A stretch of DNA of 64,000 nt from Catenulispora yoronensis (GTDB taxonomy: Bacteria > Actinomycetota > Actinomycetes > Streptomycetales > Catenulisporaceae). The position numbers were made by a program, and so were the translations under genes. The stretch covers positions 1 to 64,000 of the forward strand of contig NZ_BAAAQN010000026.1 in the NCBI RefSeq assembly GCF_039531695.1, read 5' to 3'. The notes beneath the pieces were generated by a model. It did no database searches. It was not told the DNA's origin and saw only the letters and a list, made by a program, of their open reading frames with translations. Every line of letters starts with the position of its first letter. Within the stretch, counting starts at the first letter, position 1. Of this stretch, positions 43,336 through 52,289 are shown one piece after another.

Positions 43336-44448
43336 ATGCGCTTCAACGTCCCGCCGGGTTGGCCGGTCCCGCCCGACGGCTGGGTTCCGGATCCCGGCTG
43401 GCAGCCGGACCCGCAGTGGCCCCCGGCGCCTCCCGGTTGGCAGTTCTGGGTGGACGTGCCGATCGCGCCGCCGCTCGCGCCACCGCCGTTTCCGCTGTCA
43501 CCGCCGCCGCCGGCGCCGCCGCCACCCACGTACAACCCGTACAACACGTACAACCCTCAAGGTTCGTACACCCCGCAGGGCAACGCCTACGCCCCGCCCC
43601 ACGCCCCGAACGCCGGCTCCCGCCTGGACGAGCAACTGCTCAAGGTCGCCAAGTGGACCCGCCAGCGCGGCGGCAAGCACGAGGAGCTGCCGGCCGTCAC
43701 GTTCTCCGGTCCCGATCCGGCTGCCAAGTGGTTCAGCCTCGCTTCCAAGGTCGCGAAGTTCGGGCCGGTGCACTCGGCGCTGAACTCCGCCCTGAACTCC
43801 GCGGTCCCCGGCGGCGACCAAGTGCTCGACCTGGTCAAGTCGCTCTACGCCATCGAGGACGAGCAGTCCCGTGTCCTGCACAGCATCGACACCAACGTCA
43901 AACTCCTGAAGGAGGGCCCTTATCGGGCCGGTCGCCTGCTGCTGAGCGAGGCGCACCGCCTCAGCAATCGCGACGACGAGAGCCAGCGGCTGCTGGAGTC
44001 GGCCAAGGACCGCTTCTACGACGCCCAGCCGCTCGCCTCCTCGGTCCAGGAACGCACCATGGTCGAGCTGCACCTGGCCCTGGTCTGGCTCGCGCTGGGC
44101 CGGACCGATGACGCCCGCTACTGGCTGGAGCAGGCCTACCAGTCCGCACGCGTCGTCATCGAGTCCCTGACCCAGCAGGCCGGCGACGTCAAGGTCCTGC
44201 GTTCCAAGTGGGCGACCACCGCGCTGAGCATCTACTACCCGGCCGGCCTGCTCGTGGTCCCGCTCAAGCTGAAGCGGCTGTTCAACGCCGACCGGGCCAG
44301 CAACGCCCTGACCGCGTTCCTGCCGGTCGTGAACTCGATCGCGAGCTGTCTCAACAGCCTGAATACGCAGCCTGTCGTGCCCGCCCTCCAGCTCACCACC
44401 AGCTTCGACGGCAGCCGCCTGCTCCAGGAGGTCGGACTCGGCGGCTAG
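43336..44448 (+). CDS. proline/tryptophan-rich protein with helical domain
   Basis: A 370-residue protein. Its first 35 residues are made of PPGW / PDPGW / PDPQW repeats, a pattern seen at the N-terminus of many actinobacterial proteins of unknown role (DUF2510-like). A ~45-residue Pro/Tyr/Asn linker follows. The remaining 280 residues are helical, with LYAIEDEQSRVLHSIDTNVKLL and TPR-like segments (MVELHLALVWLALGRTDDARYWLEQAY). No catalytic motif or signal peptide is seen. It follows the STAND gene by about 100 nt in the same direction and may be co-transcribed. ATG at 43336 is preferred over GTG at 43324. Confidence 0.68.
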   Translation: MRFNVPPGWPVPPDGWVPDPGWQPDPQWPPAPPGWQFWVDVPIAPPLAPPPFPLSPPPPAPPPPTYNPYNTYNPQGSYTPQGNAYAPPHAPNAGSRLDEQLLKVAKWTRQRGGKHEELPAVTFSGPDPAAKWFSLASKVAKFGPVHSALNSALNSAVPGGDQVLDLVKSLYAIEDEQSRVLHSIDTNVKLLKEGPYRAGRLLLSEAHRLSNRDDESQRLLESAKDRFYDAQPLASSVQERTMVELHLALVWLALGRTDDARYWLEQAYQSARVVIESLTQQAGDVKVLRSKWATTALSIYYPAGLLVVPLKLKRLFNADRASNALTAFLPVVNSIASCLNSLNTQPVVPALQLTTSFDGSRLLQEVGLGG

Positions 44449-44566
44449 TTCTCGCGCAGTCGGTGCGGACCCCTACGATGGCTCGACATCGGCGGCGGTG
44501 GACAACCTCATGGACAGCCTCGCGGCAACGCCGCCGACGGCACCGAACTCCATGGAGGGGCAGCAC

Positions 44567-46069
44567 GTGAACCGTACGAAGGCCAAGGCCGCCGCGCCGA
44601 TACCGGACCTGCACCTGGAGTGCGACCGAACGGCGTTGATGGCGGCACTGGTCGCGGCCACGTCCGCGCTGCCCACCCGGCCCACGGCCCCGGTCCTGGC
44701 CGGCGTGCGGCTGGACGCCGCCGACCGCGAGCTCATCGTCTCCAGCTTCGACTACGACGTCTCCACCCGGATCCGGATGGACGCGACCGTCGTCAGCGCC
44801 GGGACGGTGCTCATCGAGGGCAAGCGGCTGCTCGACCTGCTGAAGAAGTCACGAGGCGAGTCGGTCCGGATCTCCACCGGCGGCGCCAAGGCCGTCGTGG
44901 AGCCCGGCCCCTCCCGCTTCGAGCTCGGCACCCTCCCGCTGGCGAAGTACCCGACGCTGCCCGATCTGCCGAAGCCCGGCGGCACAGTGTTCGTACAACA
45001 GTTCCTGGGCGCGATCCGCAAGGTGCTGCTCGCCGTCGGCCAGGACAGCGCGATGCCGGCGCTGGCGGGCGTGCGGATCGAGCTCGGCCCGGACACCATG
45101 ACGCTGGTCGCCACCGACCGCTACCGCCTCGCGGTCGCCGAGATCCCTTGGTTCCCCGACGATCCGGAGGCCGAGCACGCCCCGCTGCTGATCCCCGCGT
45201 CCATCCTCAAGACCATCGCGAACCGCTGGAAGGGCGCCACCGGCAGGGCGCGGATCGGCAACGGCAGCGCGGGCACCGGGGCCGACCGCGTCGTCGGATT
45301 CGCCCACGGCGCCGAGACGTGCACCGCCAAGCTCCTGCCGGGCGAATTCGTCGAGCATCGCGCACTGTTCGCCGCGGCCTATCCGCTCGGCATCGTCGTC
45401 GAGACCGCGCCGTTGAAGGCCGCCACCGAGCTGATCACCCTGATCGCCGACGCCGCCTCCCCGGTCGAGATGGCGTTCGCCCCGGGCGAGGTGGTCGTCT
45501 CGACCGGCGCCACCACGGCGGCCCACGGCTCGGAGTCCGTGCCTGCCCTCTACGACGGCCCGCCCTTCGCAGTGTCCTTCAATCCCGCGCACGTCCTCGA
45601 CTGGCTGGGGACATGCGGACGCGGCTTCGTCCGCTTCGCCATAGCGCGGCCGTCGAAGCCGGTGGTGCTGACCGGCCACGACACCCCCACGGCCACCGAC
45701 AACGACGGCGTCCGCTATCTCCTGATGCCGAAGCCCGCGCCCGGGCAGCCGGGCCAGTTCGACCCGCCGCTGCCGGACTATCTCAACCGCGCGCCGATGC
45801 TGCCGTGGCACGTCGCCGAATATGTCGCAGAGCTCGGTGATGGTTGTCGGCCTCGGGCTCGGCAGCAGGCCCGCACCACGAAGAAGGAAGTCGCCGCAGC
45901 GCTGGAACAGTTGGCCAATCCGCTCTATCCCGACGGCGTCGCCGACCGTGCCGGATCCGTGCTGCTGCGGAACCTCGTCGCCGAGGCCGACACGTTCGCC
46001 AGGTGGATGAAGGCTTCGGGCTCGGCCTGTGAACCCGGATGTGCCTACTGCGGCAGAAATCCTAAGTAA
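44567..46069 (+). CDS. DnaN-like sliding-clamp paralogue with Cys-rich C-terminal extension
   Basis: A 500-residue protein whose first ~390 residues follow the DNA polymerase III beta clamp. It shows RPTAPVLAGVRLDA, then VLIEGKRLLDLLKK, FELGTLPLAKYPTLPDLP, TLVATDRYRLAVAEI, and a third-domain segment ending GVRYLLMPKPAP. Housekeeping clamps stop there at about 370-380. Here a further ~100 residues follow (helical, RQQARTTKKEVAAALEQL) and end with CEPGCAYC. The genome should also have a normal dnaN near its origin; no replication genes flank this copy. GTG at 44567 has GGAGGGG 6 nt upstream; the frame extends to 44498 without a ribosome site. Confidence 0.78.
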   Translation: MNRTKAKAAAPIPDLHLECDRTALMAALVAATSALPTRPTAPVLAGVRLDAADRELIVSSFDYDVSTRIRMDATVVSAGTVLIEGKRLLDLLKKSRGESVRISTGGAKAVVEPGPSRFELGTLPLAKYPTLPDLPKPGGTVFVQQFLGAIRKVLLAVGQDSAMPALAGVRIELGPDTMTLVATDRYRLAVAEIPWFPDDPEAEHAPLLIPASILKTIANRWKGATGRARIGNGSAGTGADRVVGFAHGAETCTAKLLPGEFVEHRALFAAAYPLGIVVETAPLKAATELITLIADAASPVEMAFAPGEVVVSTGATTAAHGSESVPALYDGPPFAVSFNPAHVLDWLGTCGRGFVRFAIARPSKPVVLTGHDTPTATDNDGVRYLLMPKPAPGQPGQFDPPLPDYLNRAPMLPWHVAEYVAELGDGCRPRARQQARTTKKEVAAALEQLANPLYPDGVADRAGSVLLRNLVAEADTFARWMKASGSACEPGCAYCGRNPK

Positions 46070-46156
46070 TTCGCCCTACACGCGCTGAAGCGAGCCGAGC
46101 CTTAGTGAACACACCGCTGGGTAGGCACGTACCAGGGCGCGGGAGGGGGATTCGGG

Positions 46157-46948
46157 ATGAGATTGATCAAAGGTCCATATTTGACCTTGCTTGGCGGGGC
46201 AATACTGGCAGCCGTCCTGCTGATATTGGACGTGCGCGCCACCCCGAGCCAGAATGTGGCGCAAAGCTTGGGCACCACTTACACGGCCAGCACAGCCTCG
46301 CCGTCCACGCCGTCGGCGGCGTCGACAGTGGTCGGCACGCCGACTGCAACACCCACGCCGACCAGTACGGAGACGCCGAGTACGCAGACCACGCAGACCA
46401 CGGCACTCACACCGAGCGCGCCGAGCACGCCAGCCATGCCGACCGCCACATCACCGCCCAACGCGGCTGTCCATGACTACGCAGGCCGTGTCGACGGCGG
46501 CGGAGCATCGCTGGCGATCTCGATCTATGAAGGCAAGGCCATCGCCTACGTCTGCGGCGGCACCTTCGAGGTCTGGTTCACCGGCACGGCCAAGAACGGC
46601 CATCTCGCGCTGACCGGCCGATACGGCGCCACACTCACGGCAACATACGACGCCCAAGGCACCCACGGCCGCGTGGTCGGCTCGGGCCGGCACTGGACCT
46701 TCACCGCGCCTCCGGTCAAGGCGCCCTCGGGACTCTACCGCGCATACACGACATATCAGGGGGTGAAAGTGCAGGCCACGTGGATCGTCCTCCCGGACGG
46801 CAGCCAAACCGGCGCCGCGGACGCCGGCGGGGACACCGCCACCGCCGCTCCCGTCGGCCCGATCGACTTCCGCACCGGCACTGCGGTCCTGCCGAACGGA
46901 CTTCCGGTCCAGCCGACCCGCATCGACGGCGCCCAGGGGCGATCATGA
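46157..46948 (+). CDS. membrane-anchored protein of the Rieske operon
   Basis: A 263-residue protein with an N-terminal transmembrane anchor (YLTLLGGAILAAVLLILDV), a Thr/Ser/Pro-rich linker of about 60 residues (likely extracellular, possibly glycosylated), and a ~150-residue beta-rich domain (YAGRVDGGGASLAISIYEGKAIAYVCGG, then GLYRAYTTYQGVKVQATWIVLPDG). No family is recognised with confidence. GGGAGGGG precedes the ATG. The next gene overlaps its stop (ATGA, 46945-46948), so it is the first gene of a three-gene operon. Confidence 0.75.
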   Translation: MRLIKGPYLTLLGGAILAAVLLILDVRATPSQNVAQSLGTTYTASTASPSTPSAASTVVGTPTATPTPTSTETPSTQTTQTTALTPSAPSTPAMPTATSPPNAAVHDYAGRVDGGGASLAISIYEGKAIAYVCGGTFEVWFTGTAKNGHLALTGRYGATLTATYDAQGTHGRVVGSGRHWTFTAPPVKAPSGLYRAYTTYQGVKVQATWIVLPDGSQTGAADAGGDTATAAPVGPIDFRTGTAVLPNGLPVQPTRIDGAQGRS

Positions 46949-47535
46949 GCAGTGTGCCGGCTGAATCCGCGGCGGGGACGGCCGTGGCGGCGCCGGCTCC
47001 CAAGACGGCGCTCGCCCTGTTGATCCCGGCGCTGGCCGGATGCGCGGTGTCGTTGGGCATCGGCGTCTACGGCCACGTCCACAACCCGACCGGCATCGCG
47101 GTCAACGTCGCGGGCTTCTCCGGTCCGCTGGCCGCCAAGGCGTGGCTCACCACCATCGCCACGTTCCTGGCCGTCGTCCAGTTGCTCTCGGCGCTGGTCA
47201 TGTACGGCAAGCTCACCGTTCCTGGCGGCACGCCGTCGTGGATCGGCGGGCTGCACCGCTGGAGCGGACGGCTCGCCTTCATCGCGGCGGTGCCCGTGGC
47301 GATGCAGTGTCTTTATGCACTCGGCTATCAGGACTACAGCACCAGAGTTCTGATCCACTCGCTGCTCGGCTGTCTGTTCTTCGGGGCGTTCACCATGAAG
47401 ATGCTGGTGCTGCCACGCCGGAACGCGCCGTCGTGGGCCTTGCCGCTGCTGGGTGGACTGGTGTTCGCGGCGCTGATCGCGATCTGGTTCACGTCCTCGT
47501 ACTGGTTCTTCACGAACTTCGGGATCAAGACATGA
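46945..47535 (+). CDS. four-helix membrane protein, cytochrome b561/DUF6529-like
   Basis: A 196-residue integral membrane protein with about five hydrophobic segments. Histidines sit at helix ends in patterns seen in heme-binding b-type membrane proteins: YGHVHNPTG, LHRWSGRLAF and IHSLLGCLFFGAF. A matching actinobacterial family (DUF6529) is known next to Rieske proteins; the assignment here is tentative. It overlaps both neighbours (ATGA at 46945-46948 and 47532-47535). It could pass electrons between the quinone pool and the extracytoplasmic Rieske protein (inference). Confidence 0.7.
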   Translation: MSSVPAESAAGTAVAAPAPKTALALLIPALAGCAVSLGIGVYGHVHNPTGIAVNVAGFSGPLAAKAWLTTIATFLAVVQLLSALVMYGKLTVPGGTPSWIGGLHRWSGRLAFIAAVPVAMQCLYALGYQDYSTRVLIHSLLGCLFFGAFTMKMLVLPRRNAPSWALPLLGGLVFAALIAIWFTSSYWFFTNFGIKT

Positions 47536-47996
47536 CCTTGGACTCCGCCCTCCCCCGCCGCACTGTTCTTGGTGCGGTGGCCGCTGCCGGAACCGTGTGC
47601 GCGGGCTGCGCCACTTACGGCGCGAAAACCAGTCCGCCCGCGAGCCTGCACGATTCAGGCGGGTCTAACGGAGCAAGCGGCTCCAACGGATCGAACGGAG
47701 CCCCGGTCGCCGCGCCAGTGGCGGCGACGTCAGCTGTGCCGGTCGGCGGAGGCGCCATCCTCGCCGACCGGCAGATCGTCCTCTCCCAGCCCACAGCGGG
47801 CACTTTCAAGGCCTTCACCGCGGTCTGCACCCACCAAGGCTGCACGGTGTCGTCGATCGACAAGGGACTGATCAGCTGCCCCTGCCACGGCAGCCGGTTC
47901 CATCTGGCCGACGGCAGCGTCGCCAACGGCCCGGCCACGCAGCCGCTGGCCCCGGTGGCCATCAAGGTCGCGGACGGTCAGATCTCGTTGGCCTGA
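47532..47996 (+). CDS. Rieske 2Fe-2S protein, exported
   Basis: A 154-residue Rieske protein. The N-terminus has PRRTVLGAVAAAGTVCAGC, a twin-arginine signal with a lipobox-like end at Cys26, followed by a Gly/Ser/Asn linker. Cluster ligands are complete: CTHQGC at 99-104 and CPCHGS at 116-121 (two Cys, two His), with the two extra disulfide cysteines also present. It belongs to the small arsenite-oxidase/QcrA-like stand-alone group. It is the last gene of the operon and probably a surface electron carrier paired with the membrane protein encoded before it. Confidence 0.9.
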   Translation: MTLDSALPRRTVLGAVAAAGTVCAGCATYGAKTSPPASLHDSGGSNGASGSNGSNGAPVAAPVAATSAVPVGGGAILADRQIVLSQPTAGTFKAFTAVCTHQGCTVSSIDKGLISCPCHGSRFHLADGSVANGPATQPLAPVAIKVADGQISLA

Positions 47997-48014
47997 AGTC
48001 TGTTTTGGGGAGTC

Positions 48015-48695
48015 CTATCGAGCCCGTGGAGGACGCGCGAGCCCGGTCTGATACGCCAGCACCACCAGTTGCGCCCGGTCTCGCGCGTCGAGCTTCGTCA
48101 TCGCGTGGTTGACGTGTGTCTTGACGGTGAGCGGGCTGAGCGTGAGCTGCCGGGCGATATCAGCGTTCGACATCCCATCGGCGACGAGTGCGGTCACCTC
48201 GCGCTCGCGATCGGTGAGGCCGGCGAGAAGGGGTGAGATGTGAACCGGCTCGCTGTCATGCAGTTTGAGGAATCTGGCGATGAGGCCTCGGGTGGCGGCG
48301 GGTGAGAGCAGCGCGTCACCACGGGCTACGGTCCGGATCGCCTCGATCAACGCGTCCGGCCGTGCGCCCTTGCCCAGGAAGCCGCTGGCGCCGGAGCGGA
48401 GCGCCTCGAAGACGTAGTCATCGACCTCGAATGTGGTGAGTATCAGGACCTTCACTCCGGCGAGACGGTCGTCGGCCGCGATCCTCCGGGTCGCGGCCAG
48501 ACCGTCGAGTCCGGGCATCCGGATGTCCATCAGGACGACGTCGGCGCGTGCCTCGTGGGCCATGCGGACAGCGTCATGGCCGGTGGCCGCCTCGCCGACG
48601 ACGGTCAGACCCGGTGCGCGGTCGATCATCAGCCGGAGGCCGGCGCGGACCAGGTCCTGGTCGTCGGCGAGGAGGACGCGGATCGGCTCGGTCAT
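48015..48695 (-). CDS. NarL/LuxR-family response regulator
   Basis: A 226-residue response regulator. The receiver domain has the acidic pair in LLADDQDLVRAGL and the phospho-accepting Asp in VVLMDIRMPGLDGLAA; Thr and Lys of the switch follow in ILTTFEVDDY and GFLGKGARP. The C-terminal LuxR helix-turn-helix is LTDREREVTALVADGMSNADIARQLTLSPLTVKTHV. It lies 10 nt behind its cognate kinase. It probably controls the divergent MMPL exporter (inference). ATG at 48695 has GGAG 6 nt upstream. Confidence 0.93.
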   Translation of the reverse strand: MTEPIRVLLADDQDLVRAGLRLMIDRAPGLTVVGEAATGHDAVRMAHEARADVVLMDIRMPGLDGLAATRRIAADDRLAGVKVLILTTFEVDDYVFEALRSGASGFLGKGARPDALIEAIRTVARGDALLSPAATRGLIARFLKLHDSEPVHISPLLAGLTDREREVTALVADGMSNADIARQLTLSPLTVKTHVNHAMTKLDARDRAQLVVLAYQTGLARPPRAR

Positions 48696-48705
48696 GAGCG
48701 CTCCA

Positions 48706-49890
48706 TCATGAACGCTCGATGCTGCTTGTGCGCAACGGGAGTTCGGCGAAGACGCGGTAGCCGCCCTCGGGCCTAGGGCCCGCCGACAGCCTTCCGCCCA
48801 GGGCAGCAACCCGCTCGCGCATGCCCACGACGCCGTGTCCTCCAGGCATCTGCCGGGGGTGGTGGTCCGTCACCGGTCTTCCCTCGTCCTCTACTTCCAG
48901 GCTCAACGCTCCGGACGTGTAGTCCAGCCGGATCACGGCAGTATCGCAGGCTGCGTGTTTACGGGTGTTGGTCAGCGATTCCTGGATGACCCGATACGCG
49001 GTCAGCTCGACCGCCTCCGGCAGCGGTCTGGCCTCGCCGGTCACCTCGCGCGTGACGCGCAGGCCGGTGTCGGCGAAGGCGCCGATCAGCTCCTCAAGGC
49101 GGTCCAGGCCGGGCGTGGGCTCGGCCGGCTCGGTCGGCTCGGCGGAGCCGGGCTCGCGCAACAGGCCGACGGTCAGGCGCAACTCGTCGAGCGCTTCCTC
49201 GCCGGCCCGCTGGATGTGCGCGAGCGATTCGCGGGCCTGGACGAGGTCCTCGTCGTCGAGCAGGCAGGCCAGGGCGCCGGCCTGCACGTTGATCAGCGCG
49301 ACGTGGTGGCCGACGGCGTCGTGCAGGTCTCGGGCGATGCGGAGCCGCTCCTCGGAGACCCTGCGGTTCGCCTCCTGCTCGCGGTCCTGTTCGGCGCGCC
49401 GGGCTCGTTTCTCGACTTCGGCGACGTAGCCGCGATGGCTGCGGGAGGCGCTGCCGGTCGTCACGGCCAGGGCCGCCCACAGGAGGATGACGAAGCCGGT
49501 GATGCCGGGCCGGGCGATGAGCGAGGCGCCGAGCAGCGTCGTTTTGACGGGGATGCCGACGGCGAGGGTCCGGGCCGGGCCGGAGGTCAGGGCGACTTGG
49601 TAGAGGACGTAGAAGACGGCCGGGAGGGTGAGCGGGTAGGCCATGCCGTCGACGATCAGCACCACCGTTCCGAGAACGGCGACGGCCACTTCCGCGAGCA
49701 GGAAGCGGCGGCGCGCCAGCAGCGCCGCGTACACGACGAAGGACACCAGCCAGCTCAGCGGCTGATGGGTGCTCAGGGCGTGCTGAATGTCGGTAGGGAT
49801 CGTCACCACCGCGAACAGCACGACTGCTGTGACCGCCGAGAAAAGCAGCAACTCCTGGCGAGCCATCAGTTTGTTCCAGGTCGCCCACAT
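48706..49890 (-). CDS. sensor histidine kinase (HisKA_3 type)
   Basis: A 394-residue membrane histidine kinase. About four to five transmembrane segments fill residues 1-140 with almost no extracellular domain, so it may sense within the membrane. The dimerisation box is RLRIARDLHDAVGHHVALINVQAG (phospho-His in DLHD), and the ATPase domain has a GHGVVGMRERVAALGG G-box. It phosphorylates the response regulator encoded directly downstream. ATG at 49890 was chosen; a TTG at 49926 would extend it. Confidence 0.9.
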   Translation of the reverse strand: MWATWNKLMARQELLLFSAVTAVVLFAVVTIPTDIQHALSTHQPLSWLVSFVVYAALLARRRFLLAEVAVAVLGTVVLIVDGMAYPLTLPAVFYVLYQVALTSGPARTLAVGIPVKTTLLGASLIARPGITGFVILLWAALAVTTGSASRSHRGYVAEVEKRARRAEQDREQEANRRVSEERLRIARDLHDAVGHHVALINVQAGALACLLDDEDLVQARESLAHIQRAGEEALDELRLTVGLLREPGSAEPTEPAEPTPGLDRLEELIGAFADTGLRVTREVTGEARPLPEAVELTAYRVIQESLTNTRKHAACDTAVIRLDYTSGALSLEVEDEGRPVTDHHPRQMPGGHGVVGMRERVAALGGRLSAGPRPEGGYRVFAELPLRTSSIERS

Positions 49891-50080
49891 GGCTGGACTG
49901 TAAGTACCAGCGCTCACCGGGCGCAAGCGATCTACGGCCAGCTACTGCCGACGCAGTAGGCGCGGGGCGTGGGCCACTGCGGACGGTGCGGTCGTCGTCC
50001 GCAGAACGCTGCGACAGGGCGACGACGCGGGGAGTCGGAGTGCGGACGATGTGGAGCCGAACCGAAAGGAACGGAGGACC
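49891..50080. promoter_or_regulatory. divergent control region, kinase / MMPL exporter
   Basis: 190 nt between divergent genes, holding both promoters and presumably the response-regulator site. The exporter ribosome site GGAGG is at 50073-50077. No clear repeated operator was found by eye. Confidence 0.35.
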
Positions 50081-52261
50081 ATGTCGGCTCTGGCTCGTTG
50101 GTGCTATCAGCATCGCTTCGTCGTTATCGGCGGTTGGGTGTGCCTGCTTGTCGCGTTGGGAGTGATGTCGCAGGCAGTGAAGACCTCTTATGACAACTCG
50201 TTCACGTTAGGCGGTTCCGGTTCGGGGCACGCGCAGGAACTCTTGCAGCGGTCCGTTCCGGCTCAGGCCGGCGACAGCGATCAGATCGTGTGGCGGGTGA
50301 GTCCGGGCAGCGTCACGGATCCCGCCGTCAAAGCGAAGCTGTCGGCCGCTCTCGATCAGGTGGCGCGTCTGCCTGAGGTCGCCTCGGTCGCCAGCCCTTA
50401 CCGGCCGGGTGGCGAAGTGCAGATCTCGCCGGACGGGCACACCGCGTACGCGGTCGTCGGGTTCACCAAGGCGGCGGACAACCTCGATCCGGCGAACGTC
50501 AAGCGGGTGATCGCGGTCGCGACCGCCGCTCGGGGGCCGGGATTGGACGTCGAGCTCGGCGGGCAGGCGGTCGCGCACGCGGAGGAGACGCCGCTATCCG
50601 CCGTGTCGGCGGTCGGCATCGTTGGTGCGGCGGTGATTCTGCTGCTCGCTTTCGGATCGCTGTTCGCGATGGCATTGCCGATCGCGACGGCGGTGGCTGG
50701 GGTCAGCAGTGGTCTGATGCTCATGGCGCCGCTCAGTCATCTGACATCGGTGACCGGCATCGCGCCCATGCTCGGGGCGCTGATCGGGCTGGGGGTCGGG
50801 GTCGACTACGCGCTGTTCATCGTGACCAGGCATCGGCGGGGGTTGCTTGCGGGGGTCGATCCGCGGGAGTCGGCGGTCGCCGCGCTGAACACGTCGGGCC
50901 GTGCGGTGCTGTTCGCGGGCGGGACGGTGGGTATCGCGCTGCTCGGCCTGCTGACGCTGGGGCAGGAGTTCCTTGACGGGCTGGCTTATGCGGCGGTGAT
51001 CACGGTCGGGTGCACGGTGCTCGCGGCGATCACGTTGCTGCCCGCGTTGTTCGGGGTGATCGGGATGCGGGTGTTGAGCCGTCGGGAGCGGCGGCGGTTG
51101 GGTGAGAGTACTGACACTGCTTCCCCAACGCTCGGCTTGTGGGCGCGTTGGGCGCGCGTCGTGCCCCGATACCGGGCGGTGCTGGCTGCGGCGTCTGTCG
51201 CGGTGATGGTCGTTGTTTCGCTTCCGGTGCTGCATCTGCGCTTGGGTTTTGCCGACGCTTCGAGCGATCCCAAGTCTTCGACCAGTCATAAGGCGTACGT
51301 GATGCTCGCCGATGGGTTCGGGGCCGGGTTCAACGGGCCGTTGCTCGTGGTCGCGCAGACGCAATCCGCTGGTGACCGTGCCGCGTTGGACCGGCTCGAT
51401 GGGGCGCTCGCCGCCGTCCCGGGGGTGGCGGCGGTGCAGGCCGGGTCGGATTCCGGTTCGGACGTTACTGTTACGCAGGTCCTTCCGGTCACGGCGCCGG
51501 AGACGCCGGCGACGTCCGAGCTCATCAAGCATCTGCGAAACGACGTCATACCGGCCTACACGCACGGCACGACGCTTCAGGTCTACGTCGGGGGCCTGAC
51601 GGCGACGTTCGACGACTTCGCCGCGGCTACCAGCGCCAAGCTGCCGTGGCTGCTCGCCGCGATCGTGGGTGTCAGCTTCCTGCTGTTGCTTGTGGCGTTC
51701 CGCAGCCTGCTGATTCCAGCGATGACGGCCGTCGTCAACCTGCTCTCGGCCGCCGCGTCGTTCGGGGTGCTCACTGCCGTCTTCCAATGGGGCTGGGGCA
51801 CTCACCTGATCGGGCTCGGCGCTCCCACCCCGGTCGAGGGCTATTTGCCGGGGCTGGTGCTGGCGATCCTGTTCGGTCTGTCGATGGACTATCAGGTGTT
51901 CCTGGTCAGCCGGATGGCCGAGGAGTGGTCGCACAGCCGCGACAACGCGCGGGCGGTGATCGTCGGCCAGACCGACACCGCGCGCGTCATCACGGCCGCC
52001 GCCGCGATCATGATCGCCGTCTTCCTCACGTTCGTGTTCTTCGGGCAGGTCAACATCGCCGAGTTCGGCATCGGCCTGGCGGCCGCCGTGGCGCTGGACG
52101 CCTTCATCCTGCGGACGGTGCTCGTGCCGGCGTTGATGCACCTGTGCGGCCGGGCCAACTGGTGGCTACCCGGATGGTTGGACCGCCGGCTGCCGCACCT
52201 GGCCGTCGAACCGTCGACGCCGGAGCAGGCCCTCCCCGCGCCCAGCTCCGCGCTCGTCTAG
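50081..52261 (+). CDS. MMPL-family RND transporter
   Basis: A 726-residue exporter of the actinobacterial MMPL family with 11-12 transmembrane helices in two halves, each with an extracellular loop domain. Characteristic segments are LIGLGVGVDYALFIVTRHRRGL near 250 and LFGLSMDYQVFLVSRMAEEW near 610, carrying the Asp/Tyr pairs used for proton relay. Substrates are typically lipids, lipopeptides or drugs. It is divergent from a two-component system that probably regulates it, and it is followed by a methyltransferase 28 nt downstream, probably in the same operon. Confidence 0.92.
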   Translation: MSALARWCYQHRFVVIGGWVCLLVALGVMSQAVKTSYDNSFTLGGSGSGHAQELLQRSVPAQAGDSDQIVWRVSPGSVTDPAVKAKLSAALDQVARLPEVASVASPYRPGGEVQISPDGHTAYAVVGFTKAADNLDPANVKRVIAVATAARGPGLDVELGGQAVAHAEETPLSAVSAVGIVGAAVILLLAFGSLFAMALPIATAVAGVSSGLMLMAPLSHLTSVTGIAPMLGALIGLGVGVDYALFIVTRHRRGLLAGVDPRESAVAALNTSGRAVLFAGGTVGIALLGLLTLGQEFLDGLAYAAVITVGCTVLAAITLLPALFGVIGMRVLSRRERRRLGESTDTASPTLGLWARWARVVPRYRAVLAAASVAVMVVVSLPVLHLRLGFADASSDPKSSTSHKAYVMLADGFGAGFNGPLLVVAQTQSAGDRAALDRLDGALAAVPGVAAVQAGSDSGSDVTVTQVLPVTAPETPATSELIKHLRNDVIPAYTHGTTLQVYVGGLTATFDDFAAATSAKLPWLLAAIVGVSFLLLLVAFRSLLIPAMTAVVNLLSAAASFGVLTAVFQWGWGTHLIGLGAPTPVEGYLPGLVLAILFGLSMDYQVFLVSRMAEEWSHSRDNARAVIVGQTDTARVITAAAAIMIAVFLTFVFFGQVNIAEFGIGLAAAVALDAFILRTVLVPALMHLCGRANWWLPGWLDRRLPHLAVEPSTPEQALPAPSSALV

Positions 52262-52289
52262 CACCACTACTTCACGAAGGGCGTTTCCC

